NCBI RefSeq assembly: GCF_024978135.1
Contig: NZ_JANTEZ010000005.1
Coordinates: forward strand, 62,001-126,000
Direction of reading: 5' to 3'
Length of the DNA: 64,000 nucleotides
From: Herbiconiux gentiana
Lineage (GTDB): Bacteria > Actinomycetota > Actinomycetes > Actinomycetales > Microbacteriaceae
The translations under genes and the position numbers were made by a program. Shown one piece after another: positions 23,801-32,951 of this stretch. A model generated the notes under the pieces. It had not been told where the DNA came from and searched no databases. It worked only from the letters and a program-made list of their open reading frames with translations. Position 1 is the stretch's first letter; every line of letters begins with the position of its first letter.

Positions 23801-25057
23801 ATGACCGACACGACCGCGGTGCGCCGAGGCCCCCGCATGCCGAGCCGACGCGTGCTCGTCGCCATCCTGCTCGGCGTCATCCCGCTCAGCCAGGCGCCGA
23901 TCGACATCTACACCCCCGCCATCCCGACGATGATCACCGAGCTCGGCACCACGTCGACGCTCGTGCAGAACACCGTGACGGTCTACGTGCTCGGCATGAG
24001 CCTCGGCCTCATCCCGGTGGGCGTGATCGCCGACGCGAAAGGCCGGCGCCCGACCCTGCTGGTCTGCCTGGCCCTGCTGCTCGTCACGAGCGTCGGCATC
24101 GCGTTCACCACCGACATCGCGGTGCTGCTGGTGCTCCGCTTCCTCCAGGGGGTGGGCGGATGCGCGTGCATGGTGCTCGTCTACGCCGTCGCCGCCGACA
24201 CCACCCGGGGCGCGAAGCTCACCTCGCTCTCGGGCCTGCTCGGCGCCTCGTGGGGACTGGCCCCGGTGATCGCCCCGGCGATCGGCGGATTCCTCGTCGA
24301 CGCCGTGTCGTGGCGCGGCATCTTCGTGCTCGTGGCGGTGCTCGCGGGCATCGCGCTGCTGGTCGTCTGGCTGGTGCTGCCCGAGACGCTCGACCCGGCC
24401 GACGCCCAGCCGATCGTGCCGAAGACCATCGCGCGGGTGCTGGGCGGCACGCTCCGGCAGAAGATCTTCCTGGGGCTGACCCTCGCGTTCGCGGTGTTCG
24501 CCAGCGCCCAGCTGCTGTTCGGTATCGTCGCCCCGCTGCTCTACGAGAAGGTGCTCGGCCTGACGCCCTTCCAGTACGGCGCCATCGCCCTGGTCATCGG
24601 TGCGGCGAATCTCGGCGGTGAGCTGGCCACCGGCGCCTTCGCCACCCGCATCTCGCCCCGCACCCTCGGGTTCACGGCCCTGGGGTCCTTCGTCGTCGGC
24701 ACCGCCGTGCTGCTCGTCAGCGGTCTCACAGTCGGGCCCGACCTCCTGCTGCTCACGATCGGGGCCGTCTTCGTGATGCTCGGCTGCGGCGCCCTGTGCC
24801 CGCTCGCCTACGGGCTCGCCCTCGGCCTCTTCGACCGCAACCTGGGCCTCATCGGCGGCCTCGCCAGCGCCGTCTGCTACCTCGTCGTCGCCGCCACGAT
24901 GGGCCTCGCGTCGGGCCTGCACGACCGGAACCAGGTGCCCCTGTCCCTCATCTACGTCGGCTGCGCCGTCGTCGGCGCCGTGCTGCTCGCCCTGTGCCTG
25001 CGCCCGCGTCCCCGTGCCGTGCCCGCCGCCGAGGCCGACCGGGTCACGCAGGGCTGA
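23801..25057 (+). CDS. MFS multidrug exporter, Bcr/CflA type
   Basis: A 418-residue, twelve-helix major facilitator. After PIDIYTPAIPTM, the family opening of Bcr/CflA exporters, it has GVIADAKGRRPTLL between helices 2 and 3 and RFLQGVGGCACMVL in helix 4. These proteins export drugs or small metabolites by proton antiport. The start is the ATG after AGGGGGAG. The last 14 bases overlap the end of the convergent hydrolase gene. Divergent from an SDR gene. Confidence 0.9.
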   Translation: MTDTTAVRRGPRMPSRRVLVAILLGVIPLSQAPIDIYTPAIPTMITELGTTSTLVQNTVTVYVLGMSLGLIPVGVIADAKGRRPTLLVCLALLLVTSVGIAFTTDIAVLLVLRFLQGVGGCACMVLVYAVAADTTRGAKLTSLSGLLGASWGLAPVIAPAIGGFLVDAVSWRGIFVLVAVLAGIALLVVWLVLPETLDPADAQPIVPKTIARVLGGTLRQKIFLGLTLAFAVFASAQLLFGIVAPLLYEKVLGLTPFQYGAIALVIGAANLGGELATGAFATRISPRTLGFTALGSFVVGTAVLLVSGLTVGPDLLLLTIGAVFVMLGCGALCPLAYGLALGLFDRNLGLIGGLASAVCYLVVAATMGLASGLHDRNQVPLSLIYVGCAVVGAVLLALCLRPRPRAVPAAEADRVTQG

Positions 25058-25937
25058 GGAGCGACGACAGCACCTCCGCGCGGCGGCTCAGCACGATGAA
25101 GTGCCCCTCGTCCGGGTAGCTGCGCAGCCGCGCATCCGGCAGCACCTCGACCAGCCGGGCAGCCCAGGCCGCCGGGATCAGGCGGTCGGCCGAGCCCTGG
25201 TGCACCACGACGGGCACGGTCACCGAGGCGGGCGGGAAGCCCCACGGCCCCACGAAGGCGCGGTACGAGTCGACCGCGCCGCGCGGGTCGGCGACCCCCT
25301 CGGCCACGCAGCGGGCGAACCAGGCCGAGTGCCGGGCGAGCAGCACCGTGTCGCTCGCGTCGAGGGCGGCGGCCGAGGCCTCGGCGGTGAGCCGCGGGAA
25401 GGCGCGCGCGAGGCCCCGGGTCGCCGCGAAGCCGAGCGCGGCGAGCGTCGGCGCCCGCAGCGACAGCCCGGCGACCCGCTTGTCGGTGCGGTTGAGCTCG
25501 GCGAACACCGCGGGGTCGATCAGCGGCAGCGCTCCCGCCACCACCGCCACGGCCGACACCCTCGACGGGAAGGCCTTCGCCACCGCCAGCGCGTACTGCC
25601 CGCCCTCCGACCAGCCGGTGACGGCGAAGCGCGAGGTGTCGAGGCCCCCGCCGGCGGGCGAGGCGAGGTGCTCGAGCAGAGCCCCGACGTCGAAGTGGGC
25701 CCAGGCGAGCGGCGTGCGGCCGGGGCTCCGCGAACTGCCGCCGATGCCGGGCCGGTCGGGCGAGACCAGCGCGATGCCGAGCGCGCGAGCGACCTCGTGG
25801 CCGGTGGCGGCGTCGAGCCCGCTCATCAGCCCGCCGTGGCAGCTCAGCACCAGTTCACCGTGCGGGTCGCCGTAGACCCGGTAGGCCAGCGCTCGCCCGT
25901 CGCCGAGGGCGATGCGGCGGCGGAGGCCCTGGCTCAT
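25044..25937 (-). CDS. Alpha/beta hydrolase
   Basis: A 297-residue alpha/beta-hydrolase. The oxyanion motif SCHGGLMSG is near residue 35, the nucleophile elbow GWSEGGQYA near 112, the acid in HQGSADRLIP and the histidine in DEGHFIVL. The reaction is probably an ester or similar hydrolysis; no closer match can be made. The start ATG (MSQGLRRR) has TATCGT six bases upstream, a leaderless promoter. Its 3' end overlaps the MFS gene by 14 bases. Confidence 0.88.
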   Translation of the reverse strand: MSQGLRRRIALGDGRALAYRVYGDPHGELVLSCHGGLMSGLDAATGHEVARALGIALVSPDRPGIGGSSRSPGRTPLAWAHFDVGALLEHLASPAGGGLDTSRFAVTGWSEGGQYALAVAKAFPSRVSAVAVVAGALPLIDPAVFAELNRTDKRVAGLSLRAPTLAALGFAATRGLARAFPRLTAEASAAALDASDTVLLARHSAWFARCVAEGVADPRGAVDSYRAFVGPWGFPPASVTVPVVVHQGSADRLIPAAWAARLVEVLPDARLRSYPDEGHFIVLSRRAEVLSSLLSPA

Positions 25938-25943
25938 TCTCGA

Positions 25944-25949
25944 ACGATA
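25944..25949 (-). promoter_or_regulatory. -10 box of a leaderless promoter (TATCGT, minus strand)
   Basis: TATCGT six bases before the ATG of the hydrolase at 25937; it lies just inside the gap after the PPK2 gene. Confidence 0.55.
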
Positions 25950-25954
25950 CCCGC

Positions 25955-26839
25955 TCAGGTGGCGAGCAGCCGCTCCCGCTCCCGCTCGACGTCGAACGAC
26001 GCCGTCGGCCAGCGCAGCTGCAGCCCGGTGAGCGCCTCCTCGAGCAGCTGCTGCACGGCGAGGGCCGAGAACCACTTGTGGTCGGCCGGCACCACGAACC
26101 ACGGCGCCGGCTCGGTGTTCGTGGCGGTCAGCGCCGCCTCGTAGGCCTCCTGGAAGGCCGGCCAGTGCGCCCGGTCGTCGACGTCGCCCGGGCTGAACTT
26201 CCAGTGCTTGTCGGAGCGGTCGAGCCGGCGCAGCAGGCGCTTGCGCTGCTCGTCGTAACCGAGGTGCAGGAACACCTTGACGATCGTCGTGCCCGACTCG
26301 ACCAGCCGGCGCTCGAAGGCGTTGATGGTCGCGTAGCGGTCGTCGATGGCGGCCGCCGAGAGGGTGCCGTGCACGCGGGGCACGAGCACGTCCTCGTAGT
26401 GCGATCTGTCCCACACCCCGATCTGCCCGGGCGCCGGCAGCTGCTTCTCGACGCGCCAGAGGAACGGGTGCGCCCGCTCCTCCTCGGTCGGCGCCTTGAA
26501 CGCGTGGTGCGAGACCCCCTGCGGATCGACCGAGCCGGCGACCTTCTTCACCACGCCGCCCTTGCCCGCGGTGTCCATGCCCTGCAGCACGAGCAGCACC
26601 GAGCGCGCGGGGGCACCGTTGCCGACCGTGCTCGCGGCGAAGAGCTGCTCCTGCAGCCGGGCGAGCGACTTCCCGGTTCCGCGGAAGCTCGCCTCCCCGT
26701 CGTCCTTATCGAGCACCCCGGGGGTCGCCCCGGTGTCGAACCCGGCCAGGTCGACGGATGCTCCCGGCGCCCCCGCCCGCAGCCTGGAGCTCCACGGCCC
26801 CTCGATCCGCCCGCGCGGCGGTTCAGCGTGTGCCGGCAT
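25955..26839 (-). CDS. ppk2: Polyphosphate kinase 2 family protein
   Basis: A 294-residue PPK2: Walker A GMDTAGKGG (87-95), then VDPQGVSHHAFKAPT, the lid/Walker B region with WDRSHYEDVLVPRVH, and a typical C-terminal DHKWFSALAV. The enzymes transfer phosphate between polyphosphate and nucleotides; whether it charges AMP, ADP or GDP cannot be decided here. The start at MPAHAEPPRG has AAGAGGCAAGGG ahead and a TAGAGT -10 at 26871-26876. No partner gene is nearby. Confidence 0.92.
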   Translation of the reverse strand: MPAHAEPPRGRIEGPWSSRLRAGAPGASVDLAGFDTGATPGVLDKDDGEASFRGTGKSLARLQEQLFAASTVGNGAPARSVLLVLQGMDTAGKGGVVKKVAGSVDPQGVSHHAFKAPTEEERAHPFLWRVEKQLPAPGQIGVWDRSHYEDVLVPRVHGTLSAAAIDDRYATINAFERRLVESGTTIVKVFLHLGYDEQRKRLLRRLDRSDKHWKFSPGDVDDRAHWPAFQEAYEAALTATNTEPAPWFVVPADHKWFSALAVQQLLEEALTGLQLRWPTASFDVERERERLLAT

Positions 26840-26873
26840 CCCTTGCCTCTTTCTCGTGACCGTCACCCGAACT

Positions 26874-27848
26874 CTAGCCGCGCAGGTGCGACGCGAGGAA
26901 GGCGAGCACGAGCACGTCCTCGTCGGGTCCGCCGGCCTCGTGGCCGTTGAAGGGCCAGAGATGCAGCGCACTCTCGCCCGCATAGGCCCGGTGGGCGCCC
27001 GCGATCGTCGAGGGTGGTGTGATCGGGTCCATCATCGCCGCCGAGAACCAGGCCGGCACCTGCGCCCGCCGCGCGAAGTTCACCCCGTCGAAGTAGCGCA
27101 GCGTCTCCATCACCTCGCCGAGCCGGTCGCGGTGCACCGCCAGGTACTGGGCGATCTCCTTGTAGGGGTGCGCATCCGTGATGCGGATCGCCCGCGGGTA
27201 GTCGCAGAGGAACGGGGTGGTGAAGGCACCGGCGGTCACCCCCTCGGCGAGGGCCGCGACGGCCAGGGCCAGCCCGCCGCCCTGGCTGCCCCCGACCACG
27301 CCGATGCGCTCGGGGTCGACCTGCGTGAGGGCTCGGGCGGCGTCGACGGCGAGCACCGCATCCGTCATCAGCCGGCGGTAGTAGTAGCCCTCGCGGCTCT
27401 CGATGCCGCGCGTCATCACGCCGGGGATCTGCGGCCCCGTCGACCCGTCGGGATCGCCGGTGTCCCCCGCCGACCAGGTCGAGCCCTGGCCGCGCGTGTC
27501 CATCTGCAGGTGCGCGAACCCGGCGCTCGCCCAGAACAGGTTCTCCCAGGCCCGACCGCGCCCGCCGCCGTAGCCGACGTACTGCACCACGGCCGGCAGC
27601 GGCCCCTCGGCTCCCACGGGAACCCGCAGCCAGGCCTTGATGCCCTGCCCGCCGAACCCGGGGAACGTCACGTCGAAGACCTCGACCGTCTCGAGGCCCG
27701 TCTCGACGGGCACGAGCACGACCTCGGTTCCCGCACCCGCCGCCCGCGCTTCGGCAAGGGTCGTGTGCCAGAAGTCGTCGAAGTCGTCGGGAGCGGTCTG
27801 CACGCTCTCGTACTCGGCCAGTTCGGCTTCACCGAGGTCGGTCAGCAT
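26874..27848 (-). CDS. Acetylxylan esterase / cephalosporin-C deacetylase family
   Basis: A 324-residue carbohydrate esterase family 7 type enzyme: RGQGSTW in the middle, nucleophile GGSQGGG (Ser about residue 187) and the late histidine in NGHEAGG. The family removes acetyl groups from xylo-oligosaccharides or cephalosporin C inside the cell. No signal peptide is present. AAGGAG stands six bases before the ATG. The likely -10 is TACAGT at 27909-27914. It could serve plant-polymer sugar use, but no glycosidase or sugar importer is adjacent. Confidence 0.9.
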   Translation of the reverse strand: MLTDLGEAELAEYESVQTAPDDFDDFWHTTLAEARAAGAGTEVVLVPVETGLETVEVFDVTFPGFGGQGIKAWLRVPVGAEGPLPAVVQYVGYGGGRGRAWENLFWASAGFAHLQMDTRGQGSTWSAGDTGDPDGSTGPQIPGVMTRGIESREGYYYRRLMTDAVLAVDAARALTQVDPERIGVVGGSQGGGLALAVAALAEGVTAGAFTTPFLCDYPRAIRITDAHPYKEIAQYLAVHRDRLGEVMETLRYFDGVNFARRAQVPAWFSAAMMDPITPPSTIAGAHRAYAGESALHLWPFNGHEAGGPDEDVLVLAFLASHLRG

Positions 27849-27940
27849 GGCGGTCTCCTTCGCACCGGCCGGCACGCGCGCTCTCGGCACGTGCTCGGGT
27901 TCAGCACGACTGTAGCGAAGAGCGGATGCCCTCTCCGACC

Positions 27941-28837
27941 TCAGTTCGGATCGGTCACCCGCCCGGCCACCGACGAGCTCCCGCCGCGCGGCGGCTGCTT
28001 CTTCTGCTTCGACAGCTCGCCGCCGACGCGACCGCCGTAGGGGCGGCCGTGGTCGGCGAACTCCTCGCGGAAGTAGGCCAGCCGCCACTCGCCGAGCTCG
28101 ATCCGCGCGCCGGTGCGCAGGATGCGGCCGCGGGGCGGCCTCCCGCCCACCGGGCCGGGCTCCCTCGTGTGCCCGCCGCCCGTCGGCTCGATGTCGTAGA
28201 GCACGTACTCGTCGTCGTCCTCGTGCCGGATCTCGGCGTGCACGGGCGCCAGCCCGGGCAGCTGCAGATCGGCGTCGGGCCCCGAGCCGATCACCGTGCG
28301 GCCGGGCAGCAGGTCGAACTCGCGCGGCGGCCGCCCGTTCCAGTACTCGGAACCCACGGTGAAGATCAGGCGCGGTCGCCCCGAACCGGGCAGATAGTGC
28401 GTCGTCGTCACCCGGCGGCGAACCACGCGGTTCACGGTCGGCAGCAGGGGCAACGGCGTGGTGGGCGGCAGCGGGAAGGTGAGGGCCTGATCGCCGTTGC
28501 GGCGGACGAGCAGCGGGGCGAGCGCCTGGAACCCGCCGAGCCGGATATGCGGCGAGCGCGTGACGAGCCGCTGCAGCCGGCTGTTCTTCACATCGCCGAG
28601 GTGCAGGATCGGGCCGTCCGGGCCCTCCAGACAGACCGAGATGCCGCGATCGGCGAGCGCGTCGGCGACCGTGGTGAGGTCGGCGAGGCTCCGGCGACCG
28701 TTGCCCGGCAACCGGCCCGGCTCGTTCACGTGAATGACGATCTCGGTGCCCGAGGCCTTGATCGTGCCCTGGAACGGCACGGCGGTGCTGTCGGACTCGG
28801 TCTCCGAGAAGGTCAGGTCGATGTCGAGGCGCACCAT
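27941..28837 (-). CDS. FHA-domain protein
   Basis: A 298-residue protein. Residues about 190-285 are a forkhead-associated domain (GRTVIGSGPDADLQLPG, VHAEIRHED, RTGARIELGEWRLAYFRE), which binds phosphothreonine. The N-terminal 180 residues contain a unit similar to a lipid/STAS-like fold (DLTTVADALADRGISVCLEGPDGPILHLGD) that I cannot name firmly. A Lys/Gln-rich tail ends the protein. It follows a 92-residue gene by 28 bases and probably forms a two-gene operon with it. Role in kinase signalling is inferred only from the FHA domain. Confidence 0.82.
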   Translation of the reverse strand: MVRLDIDLTFSETESDSTAVPFQGTIKASGTEIVIHVNEPGRLPGNGRRSLADLTTVADALADRGISVCLEGPDGPILHLGDVKNSRLQRLVTRSPHIRLGGFQALAPLLVRRNGDQALTFPLPPTTPLPLLPTVNRVVRRRVTTTHYLPGSGRPRLIFTVGSEYWNGRPPREFDLLPGRTVIGSGPDADLQLPGLAPVHAEIRHEDDDEYVLYDIEPTGGGHTREPGPVGGRPPRGRILRTGARIELGEWRLAYFREEFADHGRPYGGRVGGELSKQKKQPPRGGSSSVAGRVTDPN

Positions 28838-28865
28838 GGCGCCCGCCCCCGTCCGGGTCTCCGGC

Positions 28866-29144
28866 TCAGAGCCCGCGGTGCGGGTCGGAACCGGGAGCGG
28901 TGTCGTCGCTCGTGGTGACGCGCAGGGTGCCGTCGATCTTCCAGGTGGCTCGCGGCGCATCCGGCCCGATGTCGCGGGGCACCTCGACGGTCATGTCGAC
29001 GAAGGTGTAGTTCACGGCCGCGCCGCGACCGGTCAGGTACGACCACATCTCGCGACCGAGGTCGGTCCAGTCGGTGATCGAGTGGCCCTCGGGGCCTGAG
29101 GCGTCGGCGAACGGGTCGGAGGAGGTGGACGTGGTGTCAGACAT
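28866..29144 (-). CDS. Small hypothetical protein upstream of the FHA gene
   Basis: A 92-residue soluble protein, Ser/Thr/Asp-rich at its start, with the core ITDWTDLGREMWSYLTGRGAAVNYTFVDMTVEVPRD. The family is unknown to me. GGGAAAGG precedes the ATG, and TACGCT at 29170-29175 (minus strand) is a likely -10. Its Thr-rich N-terminus could be a phosphopeptide partner of the FHA protein encoded next to it; that is speculation. Confidence 0.7.
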   Translation of the reverse strand: MSDTTSTSSDPFADASGPEGHSITDWTDLGREMWSYLTGRGAAVNYTFVDMTVEVPRDIGPDAPRATWKIDGTLRVTTSDDTAPGSDPHRGL

Positions 29145-29236
29145 GGCGATGACCTTTCCCTTTTCCCGGAGCGTAGTGCGATCAGGTGGACCGCGACCAG
29201 ATATTCGACGGACTTCTCAGCAGCCGTTCGCTGCGG

Positions 29237-30646
29237 TCACCAGGCCAGTCGTTCGGTGCTCCTCGCGGCCGAGCGCGAGGCCACCTCGCGTACCCGGGCA
29301 TGGAGCTCCGCCGAGGCCTGCGCGGCGAGCGGATTCGTGCTGACGCCGTCCTCCGCGACGAGCCGCCCGCCCACGTAGACGCGCTTGAGGTTGCGCAACC
29401 CGCAGGCGAAGGCGTAATGGGCGTGCACGTCCCAGACCGGCCCGGTGTCGGGACTCGACGGGTCGACGAGCAGGAGGTCGGCGTACTTGCCGACCTCGAG
29501 CGAGCCGACGCGGTCGGCGACGCCGAGCGCCTCGGCCGAGCCCAGCGTGTGCATCCGCAGCATCTCGCGGGGCATCAGCACCGAGGCGTCCTGATTGACC
29601 GCCCGCTGCGTGTACACCCCGATCCGGAGGTTCTGGAACGGGTCGGAGACGTCGGTGCAGGACTGGTCGTCGAGCCCCACGCCGATCGGCATGCCGAGCT
29701 CCCGGTAGCGCGGGATGTCGGCGACGCCGGAGCCGAGGCGCCCGTTCGAGGTGGGCTGCCAGACCATTCCGGCGCCCTTCTCCGCGGCGACGCGGGCCAT
29801 GTAGGTGTCGGGGTGCACGAAGTGGCCGAACAGGAAGCCGGGCCGCAGCGCCCCGGCCTCCTCGTACCAGCGGAACTTCTCCCGCTGCTGGTCGAGCGCC
29901 TCGCTCGTCTCGAGGAAGTGCGCCTGGTTGCCGATCCCGTGCTCGTCCATGGCGCGCACCTCGTCGCGGGCGGCCTCGGCGCTCGCCGACCACTGCACCG
30001 CTCCGAAGACGGATGCTCCGAGCGACAGCTCGGGCGGGACCGACGCCTCGAGGTACCGCACGGCGCGGCCGAAGGCGTCGAACGCCTCTTCGACCGGCTG
30101 GAACTCGCTGTCGAGGCGGATCGCGTTCATCGTCCGGAGCCCCGCGTCCCGCGCCGCGTCGAACTGACGGTGCAGGTACGCCTCGGGCCGCACGGCGTAG
30201 ATCTCGCGGCGGTCGGTCTCGGCGTCGTACTTGCCGACGACCCGCGAGTCGGTGAAGTTGTAGGCGCTCGTCACCCCGTTCCCGAGGAAGTCGAGGCAGC
30301 CGTGCAGGGTGAACCAGTACACGTCCTCCTCGTCGGCGCCGGCGATGAAGGTGCTCTGCTCGCCGACCCAGCCGTAGAGCGGTTCGCCCGGGGTCATGCC
30401 GCGCATCCCGCTGGTGAAGATGTGGCTGTGCGCCGAGACGAAGCCCGGTGCGAGGAACGCGCCCTTCGCGTCGAGCACCTCGCCCGAGCCGATCGACTCG
30501 CGCCCGGGCGGGAGCGCCCCCTCCCCCATCGCCTCGATGCGGCCGTCGGCTCCGACCGCCAGCCAGCCGCGGAACCAGTCGCGGTCGTCGGCCATCGGGA
30601 TGACGACGGCGTTCACGATGGTCAGGAGGGTGCCGGATTCGCTCAT
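29237..30646 (-). CDS. Amidohydrolase family protein (cytosine-deaminase/chlorohydrolase-like)
   Basis: A 469-residue amidohydrolase with the metal motif AHSH in GFVSAHSHIFTSG, then NQAHFLETSE, FGHFVHPDTY and the late aspartate in GLDDQSCTDVSDP. The C-terminal VGSLEVGKYADLLLVD is the usual beta-sandwich closing. Members deaminate or dechlorinate heterocycles or cleave amides. Starts at MSESGTLL; the frame continues 11 codons upstream without support. Divergent from the phosphatase/flavoprotein pair. The substrate is not evident. Confidence 0.88.
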   Translation of the reverse strand: MSESGTLLTIVNAVVIPMADDRDWFRGWLAVGADGRIEAMGEGALPPGRESIGSGEVLDAKGAFLAPGFVSAHSHIFTSGMRGMTPGEPLYGWVGEQSTFIAGADEEDVYWFTLHGCLDFLGNGVTSAYNFTDSRVVGKYDAETDRREIYAVRPEAYLHRQFDAARDAGLRTMNAIRLDSEFQPVEEAFDAFGRAVRYLEASVPPELSLGASVFGAVQWSASAEAARDEVRAMDEHGIGNQAHFLETSEALDQQREKFRWYEEAGALRPGFLFGHFVHPDTYMARVAAEKGAGMVWQPTSNGRLGSGVADIPRYRELGMPIGVGLDDQSCTDVSDPFQNLRIGVYTQRAVNQDASVLMPREMLRMHTLGSAEALGVADRVGSLEVGKYADLLLVDPSSPDTGPVWDVHAHYAFACGLRNLKRVYVGGRLVAEDGVSTNPLAAQASAELHARVREVASRSAARSTERLAW

Positions 30647-30690
30647 GACGCCATGATGCCCGGCCCGGATTGCGGCCATGTTTCGGGCGC

Positions 30691-30696
30691 TAGCCT
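30691..30696 (+). promoter_or_regulatory. -10 box (TAGCCT) of the histidine phosphatase operon
   Basis: TAGCCT with TTGCGG 15 bases upstream (30670-30675) forms a plausible promoter for the phosphatase-flavoprotein pair, with a leader of about 36 bases. Confidence 0.45.
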
Positions 30697-30738
30697 GGAC
30701 GGGGCGCTCTTCCCGCCCCCTCGTCGAAGGACTCCCGC

Positions 30739-31422
30739 ATGATGCATCCCGCCGCTCTCCCGCCCGACCACCCCGACGCGGGCGAGACCTTCAAGAACGC
30801 CGCGCGCGGCACCGCACCGCAGGTCGTGCTCGTGCGGCACGGCGAGACGGAGTGGAGCCTCGACGGGCGGCACACCGGGCGCACCGACATCCCCCTCACC
30901 GCGCGCGGTGAGGAGCAGGCGGCGGCGGTCGGGCGGGTGCTCGCCGGCCGCCGCTTCGGCCTCGTGCTCTCGAGCCCGCGGCGCCGCGCGGTCGAGACGG
31001 CCGCGATCGTCGGCTACCCCGACGTCGAGACCGACGCCGACCTCGTCGAGTGGGACTACGGCGCGTACGAGGGCCTGACCAGCCCGCAGATCAGCGCGGC
31101 CTACGGCGACGACTGGAACCTCTGGCGCGACGGCGTGCAGCCCACGCCCGAGGGCGTCGGCGAGCAGGCGGCCGACCTGCTGCGACGCAACCAGGCGATC
31201 ATCCGCCGCGCCCACCTCACCCTGAACCGCGGCGAGGACGTGCTGCTGTTCTCGCACGGCCACTACCTGCGCACGCTCGCCGCCACCTGGATCGGCGCTC
31301 CGATCAGCACCGGCGAGTACCTCGTGCTCGACACCGCCGCGCTCTGCGTGCTCGGCTTCGAGCACGGCAACCAGGTGCTGCGGCAGTGGAACCGCTCGCC
31401 GTGGCAGGAGGAGCAGCGATGA
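30739..31422 (+). CDS. Histidine phosphatase family protein
   Basis: A 227-residue phosphoglycerate-mutase-like phosphatase: LVRHGETEWS with catalytic His34, the acid region LVEWDYGAYEGLT, and the second histidine in LFSHGHYLR. Such enzymes act on sugar phosphates, nucleotides or lipids. Start at the first of two adjacent ATGs (30739 or 30742). The stop overlaps the ATG of an acyl-CoA-dehydrogenase-like gene (ATGA), so both are made together. Confidence 0.9.
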   Translation: MMHPAALPPDHPDAGETFKNAARGTAPQVVLVRHGETEWSLDGRHTGRTDIPLTARGEEQAAAVGRVLAGRRFGLVLSSPRRRAVETAAIVGYPDVETDADLVEWDYGAYEGLTSPQISAAYGDDWNLWRDGVQPTPEGVGEQAADLLRRNQAIIRRAHLTLNRGEDVLLFSHGHYLRTLAATWIGAPISTGEYLVLDTAALCVLGFEHGNQVLRQWNRSPWQEEQR

Positions 31423-32615
31423 GCGCGCCTGTCACGATCACCTCCGCGTCGGCCCTGAAGCGCTCCCTCGCCGCGCTGGCCGCCGAGTTCGCCGCCGTCG
31501 CGGTCGAGCGCGACGCCGAGGGCACCGCTCCGTTCGCCGAGGTGGCCCGGTTGCGCGCCACGGGGGCACTGCCCGCGCTCGTTCCGACCGCGCTGGGCGG
31601 CGGCGGGCTGGGCTGGCGCACCGTGTTCGAGGCGCTGCGGCCGATCATCCGCGCCGATGCCGGGCTGGGGCACGTCTTCGCGTACCACTACGTCAACTCG
31701 TGGCGGCTGCAGCTGAACGAGAACCAGCCGGCGATCGAGGAGCTGCAGCGCGGGCTCGCGACGGACCACTGGTTCTGGGGCGGTGCGGGCAACCCGCGCG
31801 ACGCGGGCCTCGAGCTCACGCCTGTCGAGGGCGGGTTCACCGTGTCGGGCCGCAAGTTCTTCGCGACCGGGGCCCAGGTGGCCGACCGGGTCACGGCCTC
31901 CGGCACCCGGGTCGACACCGGCGAGAAGCTCGCGATCATCATCGACGCCACGCAGCCCGGCGTGGTGCACCACGACGACTGGGCGAACATCGGGCAGCGG
32001 CTGTCGGCCTCGGGCTCGGTGTCGTTCGACGCGGCGTCGGTGCCCGACGCGCACGTGCTCGGGCTCGGCGAGCAGGCGGGGCCGGCCTACCGCCCCTACG
32101 CCTCACTGTCCATCCTGCTGTTCCAGCTCGCGCTCGACCACCTGCACGTGGGGCTCGCCGAGGGGGCACTCGCGGCCGCCGCCTCGTACGTCGCCACGAG
32201 CACCCGCCCCTGGTCGACCGCCACCGTCGACCGCGCGGTCGACGACCCGTACATCCGTGAGCTGATCGGCGAGCTGACCTCGGCGACGAGGGCGGCGGAT
32301 GCCCTGACCTGGCGTGCCACGGACGCCCTCGTCGAGGCGGCCGACCGCGGCTGGGACCTCACCGACGCCGAGCGCGGCGAGGTCGCGGTGGAGATCGCGG
32401 CGGCCAAGGTCGTGTCGACGACGACCGTGCTCGACGTCACCTCGCGGCTGTTCGAACTCACCGGGGCGCGGGCCACCGGGGAGTCGTACGGCTTCGACCG
32501 GTTCTGGCGGAACGCCCGCACGATCACGCTGCACGACCCCGTCGCATACAAGGCTCAGGAGGTCGGCGACCATGCGCTGCAGGGCCTGTTCCCGACGCCG
32601 TCGGGCTACAGCTAG
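31419..32615 (+). CDS. Acyl-CoA dehydrogenase family flavoprotein (SfnB/DszC-like)
   Basis: A 398-residue protein of the class that includes SfnB and DszC: N-terminal helices, VPTALGGGGLGWRTVFEALRPIIRADAGLGHVFAYH, a middle domain with VSGRKFFATGAQVADRV, and the C-terminal TGESYGFDRFWRNARTITLHDPVAYK that is typical for FMN-dependent monooxygenases acting on sulfur compounds rather than for true acyl-CoA dehydrogenases. If so, it would use reduced FMN to attack an organosulfur compound. ATGA-coupled to the phosphatase gene. The assignment is family-level only. Confidence 0.8.
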   Translation: MSAPVTITSASALKRSLAALAAEFAAVAVERDAEGTAPFAEVARLRATGALPALVPTALGGGGLGWRTVFEALRPIIRADAGLGHVFAYHYVNSWRLQLNENQPAIEELQRGLATDHWFWGGAGNPRDAGLELTPVEGGFTVSGRKFFATGAQVADRVTASGTRVDTGEKLAIIIDATQPGVVHHDDWANIGQRLSASGSVSFDAASVPDAHVLGLGEQAGPAYRPYASLSILLFQLALDHLHVGLAEGALAAAASYVATSTRPWSTATVDRAVDDPYIRELIGELTSATRAADALTWRATDALVEAADRGWDLTDAERGEVAVEIAAAKVVSTTTVLDVTSRLFELTGARATGESYGFDRFWRNARTITLHDPVAYKAQEVGDHALQGLFPTPSGYS

Positions 32616-32690
32616 GGGTTGCGCGCCGCGCTCAGGGTGGTGGGCTGGAACTCCGGGGCGGTGAACGGCCGCCCGGTGAGGAGCGGAACC

Positions 32691-32951
32691 ATGACCGACA
32701 GCATCACGCCCGACGACGACCGCGAGGGTCGCGACTACGGACACGGCGACGCCGACGAGCTGCTGCCCGAGGGTGCGGGCACGGCGGCCACCGCCGGAGA
32801 GACCGTGCTGCCGTCGGGCCTCGACGGCGACGAGCCGGAGGGCGAGGCCGAGCCCGACCCGACGATCGCACCGGGGCCCGATGCGGCCAGCGACGCCTCG
32901 TCGCCCGTCGGGCATGCGGCCCCGCAGGATCTGCGCACCGAAGACTCCTAA
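32691..32951 (+). CDS. Small acidic disordered protein
   Basis: An 86-residue, very acidic protein with no hydrophobic core (TDSITPDDDREGRDYG at its start; Glu/Asp/Pro/Ala-rich throughout). GAGGAG six bases before the ATG supports the start. No family is recognised. It lies 75 bases after the flavoprotein gene and may be carried on the same transcript. Confidence 0.65.
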   Translation: MTDSITPDDDREGRDYGHGDADELLPEGAGTAATAGETVLPSGLDGDEPEGEAEPDPTIAPGPDAASDASSPVGHAAPQDLRTEDS

